Of a DNA stretch of 64,000 nt, positions 50,249-59,391 are shown one piece after another. The notes beneath the pieces were generated by a model. That model worked only from the letters and a program-made list of their open reading frames with translations. It was not told the DNA's origin and searched no databases. The stretch is from the NCBI GenBank assembly GCA_964461995.1, contig CAYWXL010000010.1, positions 1-64,000 on the forward strand, in the 5' to 3' direction. Position numbers and translations under genes: made by a program. How positions within the stretch are numbered: the first letter of the stretch is position 1; the number at the start of each line of letters is the position of its first letter. This DNA is from JALSRK01 sp964461995. Lineage in GTDB: Bacteria > Acidobacteriota > Terriglobia > Bryobacterales > Bryobacteraceae.

Positions 50249-50941
50249 ATGGGAGCGCGCAACAAGCTGATTTATGTCTTGGCGATCCTGGGCGGGTTGC
50301 TGGTGATCCGGAATCTGTACGTGATTCTCCTGCAGTTCCCGGACGAAGCGGCCCAGGGCGCCATTTACCGGATCATGTTCTTCCACGTGCCCTGCTGGTT
50401 CATCTGCTTCACAGCATTCTTCACCGCTGGAGTGGCTAGCGGGCTGTATCTGTGGAAGAAGAAGATGATCTATGACAATGTGGCCGTCTCCGCGGTGGAG
50501 ATTGGAGTCGTTTTCACGGCCACGGGGCTCGTGACGGGTTCCATCTGGGCCCGGGTGATTTGGGGCATCTGGTGGACGTGGGACCCGCGGCTGACATGGG
50601 CCTTTATCACTCTGCTGGTTTACTTGGGCTATCTCATGCTCCGGCGCGCTATCGACGATCCGACCGAGCGCGCCAAGAACTCCGCCGTGCTTTGCATCTT
50701 CGCCTTCACCAGCGTGTTGATTACTTACAAGGCCATCGATTGGTGGCGGACTCAGCATCCCGGCGCCGTGCTGAGCTTTCGCACCGGTGGCGGCAACATT
50801 GAGCCGGCTTGGGAGATGATGCTGTTGTGGAACTTCTTCGCTTTAGGGCTGATCGCGGCGGCGGTAGTGCTGATCCGAATACATCAAGAGCAAGTCCAGC
50901 GCGAAGTGGACGCGCTGCGGCGGCGGGTCCACGAGCTCTAG
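50249..50941 (+). CDS. ccmC: Haem transporter / lyase subunit CcmC
   Basis: A 230-residue membrane protein that presents haem to CcmE. The WWD motif is WGIWWTWDPRLTW, with flanking histidines in the FFHVPCW segment near the N-terminus and in STxxQxH-type QHPG. Predicted membrane helices number six. It is followed 46 bp later by a short CcmD-like gene. Confidence 0.92.
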   Translation: MGARNKLIYVLAILGGLLVIRNLYVILLQFPDEAAQGAIYRIMFFHVPCWFICFTAFFTAGVASGLYLWKKKMIYDNVAVSAVEIGVVFTATGLVTGSIWARVIWGIWWTWDPRLTWAFITLLVYLGYLMLRRAIDDPTERAKNSAVLCIFAFTSVLITYKAIDWWRTQHPGAVLSFRTGGGNIEPAWEMMLLWNFFALGLIAAAVVLIRIHQEQVQREVDALRRRVHEL

Positions 50942-50987
50942 CCCGCCGCTTGGCTGTTCCGCCGCTCTGATCGGGAGGGAAAGGCTG

Positions 50988-51143
50988 ATGGACGAACGGA
51001 ATTTCACTTTCATGTTTTACGGCTTCGCCGCGTCCTGGGCGGTCCTCGCTCTCTACGTCGTCTACCTGGGTACGCGGGAGGGCAAGCTTCGGCGCCAATT
51101 GGAAAACCTCAAGCGGATGCTGGAGGAGCGGGAGAAGACATGA
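50988..51143 (+). CDS. CcmD-like small membrane protein
   Basis: A 51-residue protein with one membrane helix (about residues 8-26, FMFYGFAASWAVLALYVVYL) and a positively charged cytoplasmic tail (TREGKLRRQLENLKRMLEE). This is the profile and position of CcmD, the small stabiliser of the CcmABC complex. It is too short for a standard ORF list. GGGAGG precedes the ATG. Its stop overlaps the start of the downstream enolase-superfamily gene (ATGA at 51140-51143). Confidence 0.75.
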   Translation: MDERNFTFMFYGFAASWAVLALYVVYLGTREGKLRRQLENLKRMLEEREKT

Positions 51144-52486
51144 ACCGGCGGCGCTGGCTCCAGATGGCTGCGGCGGCGCCGGCTGGAAGCCTGCTGAGCC
51201 GGAGACAAGCCGCCGCGCAGCAGCGGATCGAGCAGGCCACCCGCGCTCTCCCTTCACCCAAGATCAAGGACGTGCAGGTGATCGCCACCGCGCCGCAAGG
51301 GCTCCGTCTCGTCGTCGTCAAGATTCTCACCGACCAGGACGGCCTCTACGGCTACGGTTGCGCGACTTTTACCCAGCGGGCGGATCTTGTCGTCGCCGCC
51401 GTCGAGCGGTACCTGAAGCCCTTCGTTCTCGGCAAGCCGGCTGATCGCATCGACGACCTCTGGCAGGCCATGTACAACTCCTCGTACTGGCGCAACGGCC
51501 CCGTGCTCAACAACGCTATCAGCGGCGTGGACATGGCCCTATGGGACATCAAGGGCCGCCAGGCCGGCATGCCTGTCTATCAGCTCCTTGGCGGCAAGTG
51601 CCGGGAAGCGGCCGACACCTATACTCACGCCTCCGGCGCCGAGATCCCCGAACTCATCGACCGGGTGAAGCAGTTCATGGCTCAGGGGTTCCGCCACATC
51701 CGCGTGCAGATCGGTGTGCCGGGCATGGCGGGTTACGGAGCTGGCGCGGCTTCGAAGAAAGTTCCCGCTTTGCACGACGGGCGTGTCTACGAGCCCGCCG
51801 TGTACATCCGGCGGGCTCTGGAGATGTTCGAGAAGGTGCGCGAGGCGGTGGGCTGGGAGATCGAGCTGTTGCACGACGTCCACGAGCGCATCTCGCCTAC
51901 GCAGGCCATCCAATTCTGCAAGGACGTCGAGCGGTTCCGGCTCTTCTTCCTCGAAGATCCGCTTTCGCCCGAGGACATCGAGTGGTTCCGGATTCTGCGG
52001 CAGCAGTCCTCGACGCCCATCGCCATGGGCGAGCTCTTCAACAGCCCGCACGAGTGGACTCCGTTGATCAGCGGACGTTTGATCGATTACATGCGGATGC
52101 ACGTCTCGCAAATGGGCGGGCTTACCCCGGCCCGCAAGGTGGCGGCCATGGGCGAGATCTTTGGCGTGAAAACCGCCTGGCACGGCCCCGGCGACGTTTC
52201 TCCCATTGGCCACGCCTGCAACATCGCTCTCGATCTCGCCTGCTGGAACTTCGGCATTCAGGAATATTCGCCATTCCGGGACGCTACCCGGGAGGTCTTT
52301 GACGGCTGCCCGGTGCTGAAAGACGGCTATCTCTACGCCAACGAGAAACCGGGCTGGGGAATTGAAGTGAACGAGGCTGCCGCTCGCAAATACCCGTTCG
52401 GTTACGGGGAGACCGGATGGAAGAAACGCTACAACGGCGGCTGGGGCGAGATCCGGCGGCGCGACGGAACGATCATCAAACAATGA
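51140..52486 (+). CDS. Tat-exported ManD/RspA-type enolase-superfamily dehydratase
   Basis: A 448-residue enolase-superfamily enzyme of the mannonate-dehydratase/RspA group. A twin-arginine-like signal (MNRRRWLQMAAAAPAGSLLS) starts it. Family motifs are LLHDVHERISP (metal Asp, base His), FLEDPLS, AMGELFNSPHEW and TAWHGPGDVSPIGHACN. In this group only some members dehydrate D-mannonate or D-gluconate; the substrate here is not certain. It shares ATGA with the upstream ccmD-like gene, an odd coupling of a sugar enzyme to cytochrome c maturation. A terminator follows at 52497. Confidence 0.8.
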   Translation: MNRRRWLQMAAAAPAGSLLSRRQAAAQQRIEQATRALPSPKIKDVQVIATAPQGLRLVVVKILTDQDGLYGYGCATFTQRADLVVAAVERYLKPFVLGKPADRIDDLWQAMYNSSYWRNGPVLNNAISGVDMALWDIKGRQAGMPVYQLLGGKCREAADTYTHASGAEIPELIDRVKQFMAQGFRHIRVQIGVPGMAGYGAGAASKKVPALHDGRVYEPAVYIRRALEMFEKVREAVGWEIELLHDVHERISPTQAIQFCKDVERFRLFFLEDPLSPEDIEWFRILRQQSSTPIAMGELFNSPHEWTPLISGRLIDYMRMHVSQMGGLTPARKVAAMGEIFGVKTAWHGPGDVSPIGHACNIALDLACWNFGIQEYSPFRDATREVFDGCPVLKDGYLYANEKPGWGIEVNEAAARKYPFGYGETGWKKRYNGGWGEIRRRDGTIIKQ

Positions 52487-52496
52487 GGGGCAAGGA

Positions 52497-52524
52497 GGCC
52501 GGCTACTCGAGCCGGCCTTTCCCT
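52497..52524 (+). terminator. Intrinsic terminator after the ccm/ManD-like operon
   Basis: GGCCGGCT (52497-52504) pairs with AGCCGGCC (52510-52517) around loop ACTCG, followed by a T-rich run. It is 10 bp after the stop of the enolase-superfamily gene. Confidence 0.75.
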
Positions 52525-52707
52525 TTGCTGCCAAGGCATCTGAGGCTGAACTTTCCCTGTCGGCGCATCTCCCGGGTTTTGTTCCACGCTAGCTCGCATC
52601 CTGGCGGGGCTGCGGTGGGCTGCTGCCTAGGTCACACTGCTCCCGCTTGTGATGAATGAAATGTTTGTGGCCTGCAGCCCCTAGCCCCTAGGGATGAAAA
52701 ACAAGTA

Positions 52708-52731
52708 GGGCCGCCGGTTTCCCGGCGGCCC
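52708..52731 (-). terminator. Intrinsic terminator after the TonB-receptor gene
   Basis: On the minus strand GGGCCGCCGG-GAAA-CCGGCGGCCC forms a 10-bp stem with a GNRA loop, then TACTTGTTTTTC. It lies 30 bp after the receptor stop codon. The rest of 52525-52707 contains nothing recognisable. Confidence 0.75.
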
Positions 52732-52761
52732 TCGAGACGGCTCGGATGGAAACCCGCGATT

Positions 52762-55700
52762 CTAGAACTCGTAACGCAGCGCGAACTGCATTACGCGCGG
52801 GTTCGTCAACAGGTAGTTGTACTTGCCGAAGCTGGCCCCTTGGCCGAGAGACCACAGCGACGCGCCCACATCAAACCGTGGGGTGTTGGTGATGTTGAAG
52901 ACCTCCCAGCGGAACTGGATGCTGTGGCCCTCCATCGGCAAGAAGAAGCGCTTCGCCAAGCCCATGTCGATGGTGAAGTAACCATCGCCACGGACGCCAT
53001 TGCGCTGCCCGCTTTCGCCAGCCCGAGAATAGGTCCAGGAGTCGATGGCTTTGATCGGGTCCTTGAAGACGTTCGGTCCCGAAGTCCCATCCGGAGCCAA
53101 CGCGTTCTTGTAGACGCCCTGCTCCGGGCTCGGCCCTACCTGGGTTGCATAACCGGGCACGTTCCAGTTGGTCGGCCAAGTGCCGCCGTTGCCGATCGAG
53201 GCGGGCAGGCCGCTCGTCATCCGCCAGAGGCCGGAGATCTGCCAACCGCCCAGAAGCGTGTTCAGGAAACCGTTCCAGTTTCCGCCCCACTTCTTCCCAC
53301 GGCCGAAAGGCAACTCCACGATCCAGTTCGCGTTCACCACGTGGCGCATGTCGAAGTCCGAGTAAGACTTCATCTGGAACGGATTCCACGAGTTCACGAT
53401 CAAATCCGTGTAGGCGCCGGTCCGCTCGGCGGCGCTGGCCAGATCCAGCGACTTCGAGAACGTGTAATTGAGATCGAACTGGATACCGTTGCTGAAGCGT
53501 TTGCGAACGGTGAACTGGGCCCCATGGTATTCAGCCCAACCGATCGAACTCCATGCCGCCAGAGCCGAATACTGCGGACTGAACATGGAAAACCGGCCCA
53601 GGCGATTCGCCGGCAGGATCCAGCCGAGATCCATATCGGCGAGGACACTGATGTAGTCATACGGGCCGCCCCAGGCGATATAGGGCTCGAACAGCTCGTT
53701 CATGTAATAGAGCATGTTCTGCGTGGCATTGCCGGGGATGAAGTAGTTGGCCACGTCCGGCATCATGTTCTCGAACCACGGAATCGTCGGCGCGCTCTCG
53801 ATGGGAACGCCGGCGTCGCGCATGTCGCCGAGTTGATTGATCGCCTGCCAATACGTCTGGCCGGAATCCGGATCGACAACCACCGTCGGCATCGCGAGAT
53901 CACGCTGCACAAGCGTGCGGCGGGATAGCCGTCCAACATAGGAAACCTCGACGAACAGATTCCACGGCAGCTCACGGCCGATGGAAAAGTTCAATGTCAT
54001 GCTGTATGGCGGCTTGATCTTGCCGTCGATGCTGTTCGTGATGGTGAACGCTTCCGGAGCCTCTTGCGGGAAACCGCCCGGAGGAGGCGGTTCCAGCCCT
54101 TCTTCAGGGATGTTGTCGAGGCTGGTGAACCGCGGCGCCGTGGCCGGGCTGAACTCACCCGCAGGGTTCATCAGGAGCGTCGACAAGCCCAGAGCGTTGG
54201 AGTCGTACAGCCGCATGATGCCCTGGCCGAAGTTGTCATAGAACATGCCGAAGCCGGCGCGAATGGCTGTCTTGCCTGGCCCGCCGAACAACTTGCCCCA
54301 GAAACCGCTCGAAGCCTGTGGAGAGTAGGCCAGCGCTAGGCGCGGGGCAAAGTTTTTCTTGTAATAGGGGTACAGCGGCCGCCCCTGCGGGTCGTCTCGC
54401 AGTACGTAGGAGACCTTGCCAGCTTCCATTTGCGAACGCCCTTGAGCAGCTAGCCCGCCGCGCTCGTTGAACCAGTCTTGCAGCAGCGGCACCGCCGAGG
54501 TCTGGTAGCCGTTCTTCTCGTAAACCGGCGGATGAAGCTCCCACCGGACGCCGGCCGTCAACGTCAGACCACGGGTGATCCGCCACGTGTCCATGAAGTA
54601 GAACTCGTAATTCTCTTGGCCGAAATCGCGAAACACGGGTTGGCCCTGAGGCTGGACATTTCCGTCGAGCGTGTAGTTGTAGCGGCTCTCGATCTGAGTC
54701 ACGGTGCCCAACAACGCGGCCATCGCGTCCCGGGCGTTCCGGCCGAAGAACGGGGCTGTGTCCGGCGGCGCGAGGGAGCCTGAGCCGACCATCCACGAAG
54801 AGTTGACGATCGCCCGGTGGAAGGAGTTGGCATAGTTGGTCCGTTGGTTCGAAATCAGCCGCACCAAAGCGCCGAACTTGAACGAGTGGTTCCCTTTGAT
54901 CCAACTCATGTCATCGCGGATCGTGTGCACGGGCAGAATCCGGATCAAACTCCGGGTCAGCGGTATGAGATCGCTGAACCGCCGGAATTGCACCTGGGCC
55001 TGCTGGCTGGCCCCGGCCCGGTTCACCGCCTGGCGGGTGTAGCCGTACCGGAACGCGTTGAACAGGTTCGGCGACAGTGTCGCGTTGTACCCGATAGCCA
55101 AGCCCTTGCTATTGGTCAACCACGTGTACCGCGCCACGCCACCGGGGAACTGGGGCAGGTCGAAGTCTTCGTCATCCTGAAGGTTGCCCCGGAAGAACAA
55201 CTGGTGCTTGGCGGCGTTGTCCAGGTAATAGTCCCAGCGCGTGATGTAGGTGTTCAGGTTGGTCTTGATCGGCGCTGTGAAGCGATAGCCGCGGCGGTTG
55301 AGCCCGTCGCCCACCGTGTCATCGTTCGGCATCGGGAACTTCTTGAAGTACTCGAGCACGTTCGGATTCGGCCCCAAGCCCAGCGGGTCGATCTGCGAAG
55401 CGACGTCCTCCGGATACATCACGCCGATGGAGCCGTCCTCTCGGATGTATCGGAAAATGCCCTCACGGAGCGTCTCCGACGGCACTGTGCGCACCGCGCT
55501 CTCCTCGCTGCGGTCCGTGCGTCCTTCGTAGTTGAAGAAAAAGAACGCGCGGTTTTTCTTGATCGGTCCGCCAATGGAGCCCCCAAAGATGTTCCGGATC
55601 AGCTTGGGGCGTTCCAGACCCTTCTGGTTCAGGAAGAAGTCGTTGGCCGTCGTCGCCGTGTTGCGGTGGTACCAGTAAGCGGAGCCGTGGAACTCGTTCG

Positions 55701-56439
55701 TTCCGCTCTTGGTGACCAACACCACTTGGGCGCCGGAAGAACGTCCTTGGTCGGCCGTCGCGTTCAACGTCGTCGTGCGGAACTCCTGCACTGAGTCGAG
55801 GGTCATCCGCAGCACGCTCGTAAAGGCAAGGCCGTTCTGCTGATCATTGACGTCCACTCCGTCCAGCGTGATGTTGGCCTGATCGCTTCGAGCTCCGTTC
55901 ACCGCGCCGTGCCGCGTGTCGTCCGCCGGAGCTGGCGTGTCCCGGTTATAAATGACGCCCGGCTGGAGCGATAGCAGGTTGACGACGTTCCGCGCCTCGA
56001 AGGGCAACTGCAAAATCGGCCGCTCCCCCATCGCGTTGCCGATGCTGGCATCGACGGTGTTGATTTGCGCCGTCTCCGCCTCGACCGAAATGATTTCCGT
56101 CACCGCGCCGACCTCGGTGAACTGCACATTCACCGTGACCGGCTGGTTCACCCGCAACTCCACGTTCGGGATCGCAACGGCCACCAGCCCTTCAGCGGTG
56201 GCTTTCAAGTTGTAGGTCCCCGGGGGCACTTGCGGGAATACGTACCCTCCGACCTCGTTCGACTTGGTGGTAAGCGTCGCCTGGGTGGCGACGTTCGTGA
56301 TTTCGATCGTCGCCCCAGGCACGACCGCTCCTGACGGGTCGGTCACCGTGCCCTGTAGCGACGAGAAGCCCTGTCCCAGCATCGGCACGCACGTGATCGC
56401 CAACGCCAGGAGAATGAACACAAATCTCCTTTGATTCAT
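52762..56439 (-). CDS. Oar-like TonB-dependent outer-membrane receptor with carboxypeptidase regulatory domain
   Basis: A 1225-residue receptor typical of Acidobacteriota. Order: signal peptide (about residues 1-22, ending MLGQG), carboxypeptidase regulatory-like domain (LQGTVTDPSGAVVPGATIEITN split as landmarks GTVTDPSGAVVPGA), plug with the ARSDQANITLDGVDVNDQQNG stretch, and a long outer-membrane barrel ending in QFALRYEF, whose final Phe is the BamA signal. The family mediates energised import of large oligosaccharides or proteins. The upstream region (56440-56924) has no gene. The start ATG 56439 follows GAGGAG. The substrate is unknown; the neighbouring sugar enzymes suggest oligosaccharides. 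Confidence 0.9.
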   Translation of the reverse strand: MNQRRFVFILLALAITCVPMLGQGFSSLQGTVTDPSGAVVPGATIEITNVATQATLTTKSNEVGGYVFPQVPPGTYNLKATAEGLVAVAIPNVELRVNQPVTVNVQFTEVGAVTEIISVEAETAQINTVDASIGNAMGERPILQLPFEARNVVNLLSLQPGVIYNRDTPAPADDTRHGAVNGARSDQANITLDGVDVNDQQNGLAFTSVLRMTLDSVQEFRTTTLNATADQGRSSGAQVVLVTKSGTNEFHGSAYWYHRNTATTANDFFLNQKGLERPKLIRNIFGGSIGGPIKKNRAFFFFNYEGRTDRSEESAVRTVPSETLREGIFRYIREDGSIGVMYPEDVASQIDPLGLGPNPNVLEYFKKFPMPNDDTVGDGLNRRGYRFTAPIKTNLNTYITRWDYYLDNAAKHQLFFRGNLQDDEDFDLPQFPGGVARYTWLTNSKGLAIGYNATLSPNLFNAFRYGYTRQAVNRAGASQQAQVQFRRFSDLIPLTRSLIRILPVHTIRDDMSWIKGNHSFKFGALVRLISNQRTNYANSFHRAIVNSSWMVGSGSLAPPDTAPFFGRNARDAMAALLGTVTQIESRYNYTLDGNVQPQGQPVFRDFGQENYEFYFMDTWRITRGLTLTAGVRWELHPPVYEKNGYQTSAVPLLQDWFNERGGLAAQGRSQMEAGKVSYVLRDDPQGRPLYPYYKKNFAPRLALAYSPQASSGFWGKLFGGPGKTAIRAGFGMFYDNFGQGIMRLYDSNALGLSTLLMNPAGEFSPATAPRFTSLDNIPEEGLEPPPPGGFPQEAPEAFTITNSIDGKIKPPYSMTLNFSIGRELPWNLFVEVSYVGRLSRRTLVQRDLAMPTVVVDPDSGQTYWQAINQLGDMRDAGVPIESAPTIPWFENMMPDVANYFIPGNATQNMLYYMNELFEPYIAWGGPYDYISVLADMDLGWILPANRLGRFSMFSPQYSALAAWSSIGWAEYHGAQFTVRKRFSNGIQFDLNYTFSKSLDLASAAERTGAYTDLIVNSWNPFQMKSYSDFDMRHVVNANWIVELPFGRGKKWGGNWNGFLNTLLGGWQISGLWRMTSGLPASIGNGGTWPTNWNVPGYATQVGPSPEQGVYKNALAPDGTSGPNVFKDPIKAIDSWTYSRAGESGQRNGVRGDGYFTIDMGLAKRFFLPMEGHSIQFRWEVFNITNTPRFDVGASLWSLGQGASFGKYNYLLTNPRVMQFALRYEF

Positions 56440-56924
56440 AAGCTCCTCAATGTCCTAGCGTTCTGGGGAAACCGGGTAGCGCCGCCGGTCTGGACTCACG
56501 CTCCCCCATTTCCACCTCTCACAACTTCAAGGTTTCGACCGGATTCAGGACTGAACACTTCCGGCAGCCGAGGCCGGTCTCCGGCCGAGCAATTGCTGCA
56601 GCAGATTGCATGCCAAAACCGTATACTTTGTTAACCCTCGATTCTTGAATAGGTTGTCTTGATCGACCGCTGATCTGTCTCCGCAATCTGGAAGTGGCTA
56701 TGTTCCCGATATTATATGTGGAAACGTCTTTTGGCAAGTACCATCCACTGGAAGTGCCGGGCGGCGTCCTCCGCTCCGGACGGATCCGGGCCCGGGCTCC
56801 ACCCTCCGCACGGGAAGTTCCTGTGTTCCTTTGCGTTAGGCTGCTTGCGTCTGCTTGGCCCGGGCCGTGCTTATTTGCGGGAACCACCGCTTGCCGAGCC
56901 GCTCAGACAGTGTTGTTACAGTTG
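56440..56924. other. 485-bp intergenic region, upstream of the TonB-receptor gene
   Basis: No convincing gene in either strand. Its features are an imperfect palindrome at 56589-56609 (see that entry) and two tandem 9-bp GTTGTTACA repeats at 56912-56929, which reach into the end of the DJ-1 gene. It probably holds the receptor promoter. Part of it is less GC-rich than the neighbouring genes. Confidence 0.5.
56589..56609 (-). promoter_or_regulatory. Possible operator upstream of the TonB-receptor gene
   Basis: An imperfect palindrome with arms GCAAT and ATTGC around TGCTGCAGCA, about 150 bp before the receptor ATG. On the minus strand it overlaps TGCAAT, a possible -10, with TTAACA 18 nt upstream as a possible -35. 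This arrangement would fit LacI-type repression but is speculative. Confidence 0.25.
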
Positions 56925-57506
56925 TTACAAGCGGATTTCGGTGCCTAGTACTTCTAGGAACTTCCGCAACCAGGCCGGATGGGCCGGCCACGCGGGAGCT
57001 GTCACGAGGTTTCCGTCGGCGACTGTGCCGTCAATCGGCACTTCGACGTACCGCCCACCGGCCTGCTCGAGCTCTGGCGCTACCGCAGGATAACAGGTGC
57101 AGCTCCGCCCTTTGACCACGTCGGCCGCGGTCAATACCTGGATCCCATGGCAGATTGCGGCGATCGGCTTGTCCGCCTCGGCGAAATGCCGTACAGTCTC
57201 CACGACCCGTGGATTGAGCCGGATGTATTCGGGCGCCCGGCCGCCGGGAATCACCAGCGCATCGTAGTCCTCAGCCCTCACGTCGTCGAACGTCGCGTTC
57301 AGGGTGAAGTCGTGCCCGCGCTTCTCGCTGTAAGTCTGGTCGCCCTCGAAATCGTGGACAGCGGTGCGAACCTTCTCGCCCGTTTTCTTGCCCGGGCAGA
57401 CGGCCTCCACCGAGTGGCCAGCCATCACCAGGGCCTGGAACGGCACCATGACTTCGTAGTCTTCTACGTAATCGCCCACCAGCATCAGGATCTTCTTGGC
57501 TGCCAT
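56925..57506 (-). CDS. DJ-1/PfpI-family protein
   Basis: A 193-residue DJ-1/PfpI-fold protein with nucleophile C119 in the elbow AAICHG (His120 adjacent) and E15 in VEDYE, the usual partner glutamate. The rest includes ALVIPGGRAPEYIRLNP and VEVPIDGTVADGNLVTAPAWPAHP. Members are chaperones, glyoxalases or deglycases; the exact activity is not settled. The gene lies downstream of the thioredoxin-like gene, same strand, with 32 bp between, possibly a stress pair. Its stop lies close to tandem GTTGTTACA repeats. Confidence 0.85.
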   Translation of the reverse strand: MAAKKILMLVGDYVEDYEVMVPFQALVMAGHSVEAVCPGKKTGEKVRTAVHDFEGDQTYSEKRGHDFTLNATFDDVRAEDYDALVIPGGRAPEYIRLNPRVVETVRHFAEADKPIAAICHGIQVLTAADVVKGRSCTCYPAVAPELEQAGGRYVEVPIDGTVADGNLVTAPAWPAHPAWLRKFLEVLGTEIRL

Positions 57507-57538
57507 GTTCCTGCCTCCTCAATCCAACTTCATCGAGT

Positions 57539-58123
57539 CTAGCTCTTCCAGTACTCCGGCTCATTGCCGGGCTTCCACTTGATGTTGCACCCAATTGAAG
57601 GCTTCTGGTTCGGATCGACGGGCTTGCCCTCCAGCGTGGCGTCGATCGCCGTCCGCAGGTCCTTGCCCGTCACCGGAATCCCGTTGCCCGGACGGCTGTC
57701 GTCGAGCTGGCCCCGGTAAACCAGCTTCCGGTTCTCGTCGAACAGGAAGAAGTCCGGCGTGCAGGCCGCCGTGAAGGCTTTGGCGACCTCCTGGCTTTCG
57801 TCGTAACAGTACGGAAAGTTGAAGCCCAGATCCTCGGCCATCTTCTTGAGGTTCTCGGGGGCGTCTTGGGGGTGCGTGCCCACGTAGTTGGACGAGATAG
57901 CGATGATGCCCAACGGCTTGTCCGCGTAGTCGCGCCCGATCCGCGCCAACTCGTCCCGCACGTGGATCACGTACGGGCAGTGGACGCAGATGAACATCAC
58001 CAGCAGCGCCTTCTTGTCCCGGAAGTCCTCCGGGGAAACCATCCTCCCGGTCACGACGTCAGGCAACGAAAACTCCGGCAGTGGGTGGCCCAACTCCAGC
58101 ATCGTCGATTCGGTCAACGCCAT
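57539..58123 (-). CDS. Thioredoxin-family (PRX-like 1) protein
   Basis: A 194-residue redox protein of the thioredoxin fold. The active-site-like CVHCP (C46, C49) and the downstream AACTPDFFLFDE fit the redoxin / AhpC-TSA subfamily with a cis-Pro near the second cysteine-containing motif. No signal peptide is visible. The strand is shared with the DJ-1 gene, which follows it. Specific substrate is unknown. Confidence 0.82.
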   Translation of the reverse strand: MALTESTMLELGHPLPEFSLPDVVTGRMVSPEDFRDKKALLVMFICVHCPYVIHVRDELARIGRDYADKPLGIIAISSNYVGTHPQDAPENLKKMAEDLGFNFPYCYDESQEVAKAFTAACTPDFFLFDENRKLVYRGQLDDSRPGNGIPVTGKDLRTAIDATLEGKPVDPNQKPSIGCNIKWKPGNEPEYWKS

Positions 58124-58208
58124 AGCTCAGCTCTCCTTGACAGTCACGTGCGGTTCACCATATGGTCGTCGTTACCATTCTTGCACCCGAACGTGAAGGA
58201 GACCACCT

Positions 58209-59354
58209 ATGCGAATCCTCGTGCTGTTCTGTATGACTGCCGCCGTCTCGGCCGCCGCCCGTGCGGACGAGCTTTCCGAACTCCCTTACTTGCGGGATTA
58301 CACTGCCATGCGCGCCTCCTCCTACGACCGCACGGGCGCCAATGATGACGGCAACTGGGCCAACCAAATCCAGAGCGGCGAGACGCGCACCATCGCCGAG
58401 CTGGAAGGGCCCGGCATCATCAAGCATATCTGGTTCACCATCGCCACGCCGGAGAAGTACCACCTGAAGAAGATCGTGCTTCGCATGTACTGGGACGGGC
58501 AGTCGTCCCCCGCTGTCGAAGCCCCGGTGGGCGACTTCTTCGGACTGGGCCTCGGCGAGTACTTCCTGTGGGAATCGGCGCCCCTCTCGGTCGGCTCCCA
58601 GAAGGCCTTGAACTGCTTCTTCCCGATGCCGTTCCGCAAGTCCGCTCGCATCACCATCACCAACGAGGGCTCCCAGCCGATCCGCGCCTTTTACTACAAC
58701 ATCGACTGGGAGAAGCACCGCAGCCTGCCCGACAATATCGCCTACTTCCACGCCGAGTACCGCCAGGCTGTTCCTAATAAAGGATGGACTGACGACTGGG
58801 AGCGCAACGGCGAACCGAAGGTGAACAAGCGCCGCAATCCCGATGGCAAGGACAACTATGTCTTCTTCGAAGCCGAAGGCCGCGGCCACTTCGTAGGCGT
58901 TGTTCACTCCATCTTGCAGAATCAAGGCGACTGGTGGGGCGAGGGCGACGAGATGATCTTCATCGACGACCGTGCCAAGCCCAAGATCATCGGTACCGGA
59001 TCAGAAGACTACTATCTGGGCGCCTGGTGCTATGGCAACTGCGGCCTGAACCCTTTCGGCACGTCGCGGCCCACCTTTTCCTACCAGCGCTACGGGAACC
59101 CCCGCAACGGTGGCGACCACCGGGGCGCCGCCTGGATGGTCTACCGTTTCCATCTGGAATCGCCCATTCCCTTCACCCGCTACTTCAAGATGACCATCGA
59201 GCACGGCCACGCCAACCACCGTTCCGACAACTTCTACACCGTCGCCTACTGGTACCAGACCGGGGAGCACAAGCTACGCAAGCCCCTCCCGCCGGTCGAA
59301 GAGCGGATTCCCCGCGGTGTGAATACCGGCGGGCCGACGATGGGCCGGCCGTAG
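58209..59354 (+). CDS. DUF2961 / glycoside hydrolase family 172 protein
   Basis: A 381-residue exported protein (signal peptide about residues 1-19) of the DUF2961 family, now GH172, which includes alpha-D-fructofuranosidases and D-arabinofuranosidases/arabinanases. Motifs are ASSYDRTGANDDGNW, GPGIIKHIWFTI, PVGDFFGLG, DEMIFIDD and GTGSEDYYLGAWCYG, with candidate catalytic glutamates in EGDEM and GSED. The fold is a double jelly-roll that forms trimers. The start is ATG 58209 after GAAGGAGA. It stands alone on this strand next to a GT-C membrane protein. Confidence 0.88.
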   Translation: MRILVLFCMTAAVSAAARADELSELPYLRDYTAMRASSYDRTGANDDGNWANQIQSGETRTIAELEGPGIIKHIWFTIATPEKYHLKKIVLRMYWDGQSSPAVEAPVGDFFGLGLGEYFLWESAPLSVGSQKALNCFFPMPFRKSARITITNEGSQPIRAFYYNIDWEKHRSLPDNIAYFHAEYRQAVPNKGWTDDWERNGEPKVNKRRNPDGKDNYVFFEAEGRGHFVGVVHSILQNQGDWWGEGDEMIFIDDRAKPKIIGTGSEDYYLGAWCYGNCGLNPFGTSRPTFSYQRYGNPRNGGDHRGAAWMVYRFHLESPIPFTRYFKMTIEHGHANHRSDNFYTVAYWYQTGEHKLRKPLPPVEERIPRGVNTGGPTMGRP

Positions 59355-59391
59355 CCGGTCTGCGGCCGCCTCGCCCGAGACTCGATCGGAC

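Noticed and set aside
56912..56929. Tandem GTTGTTACA repeats as a CRISPR or iteron-like array
   Set aside because: Only two short copies are present, with no spacer pattern.
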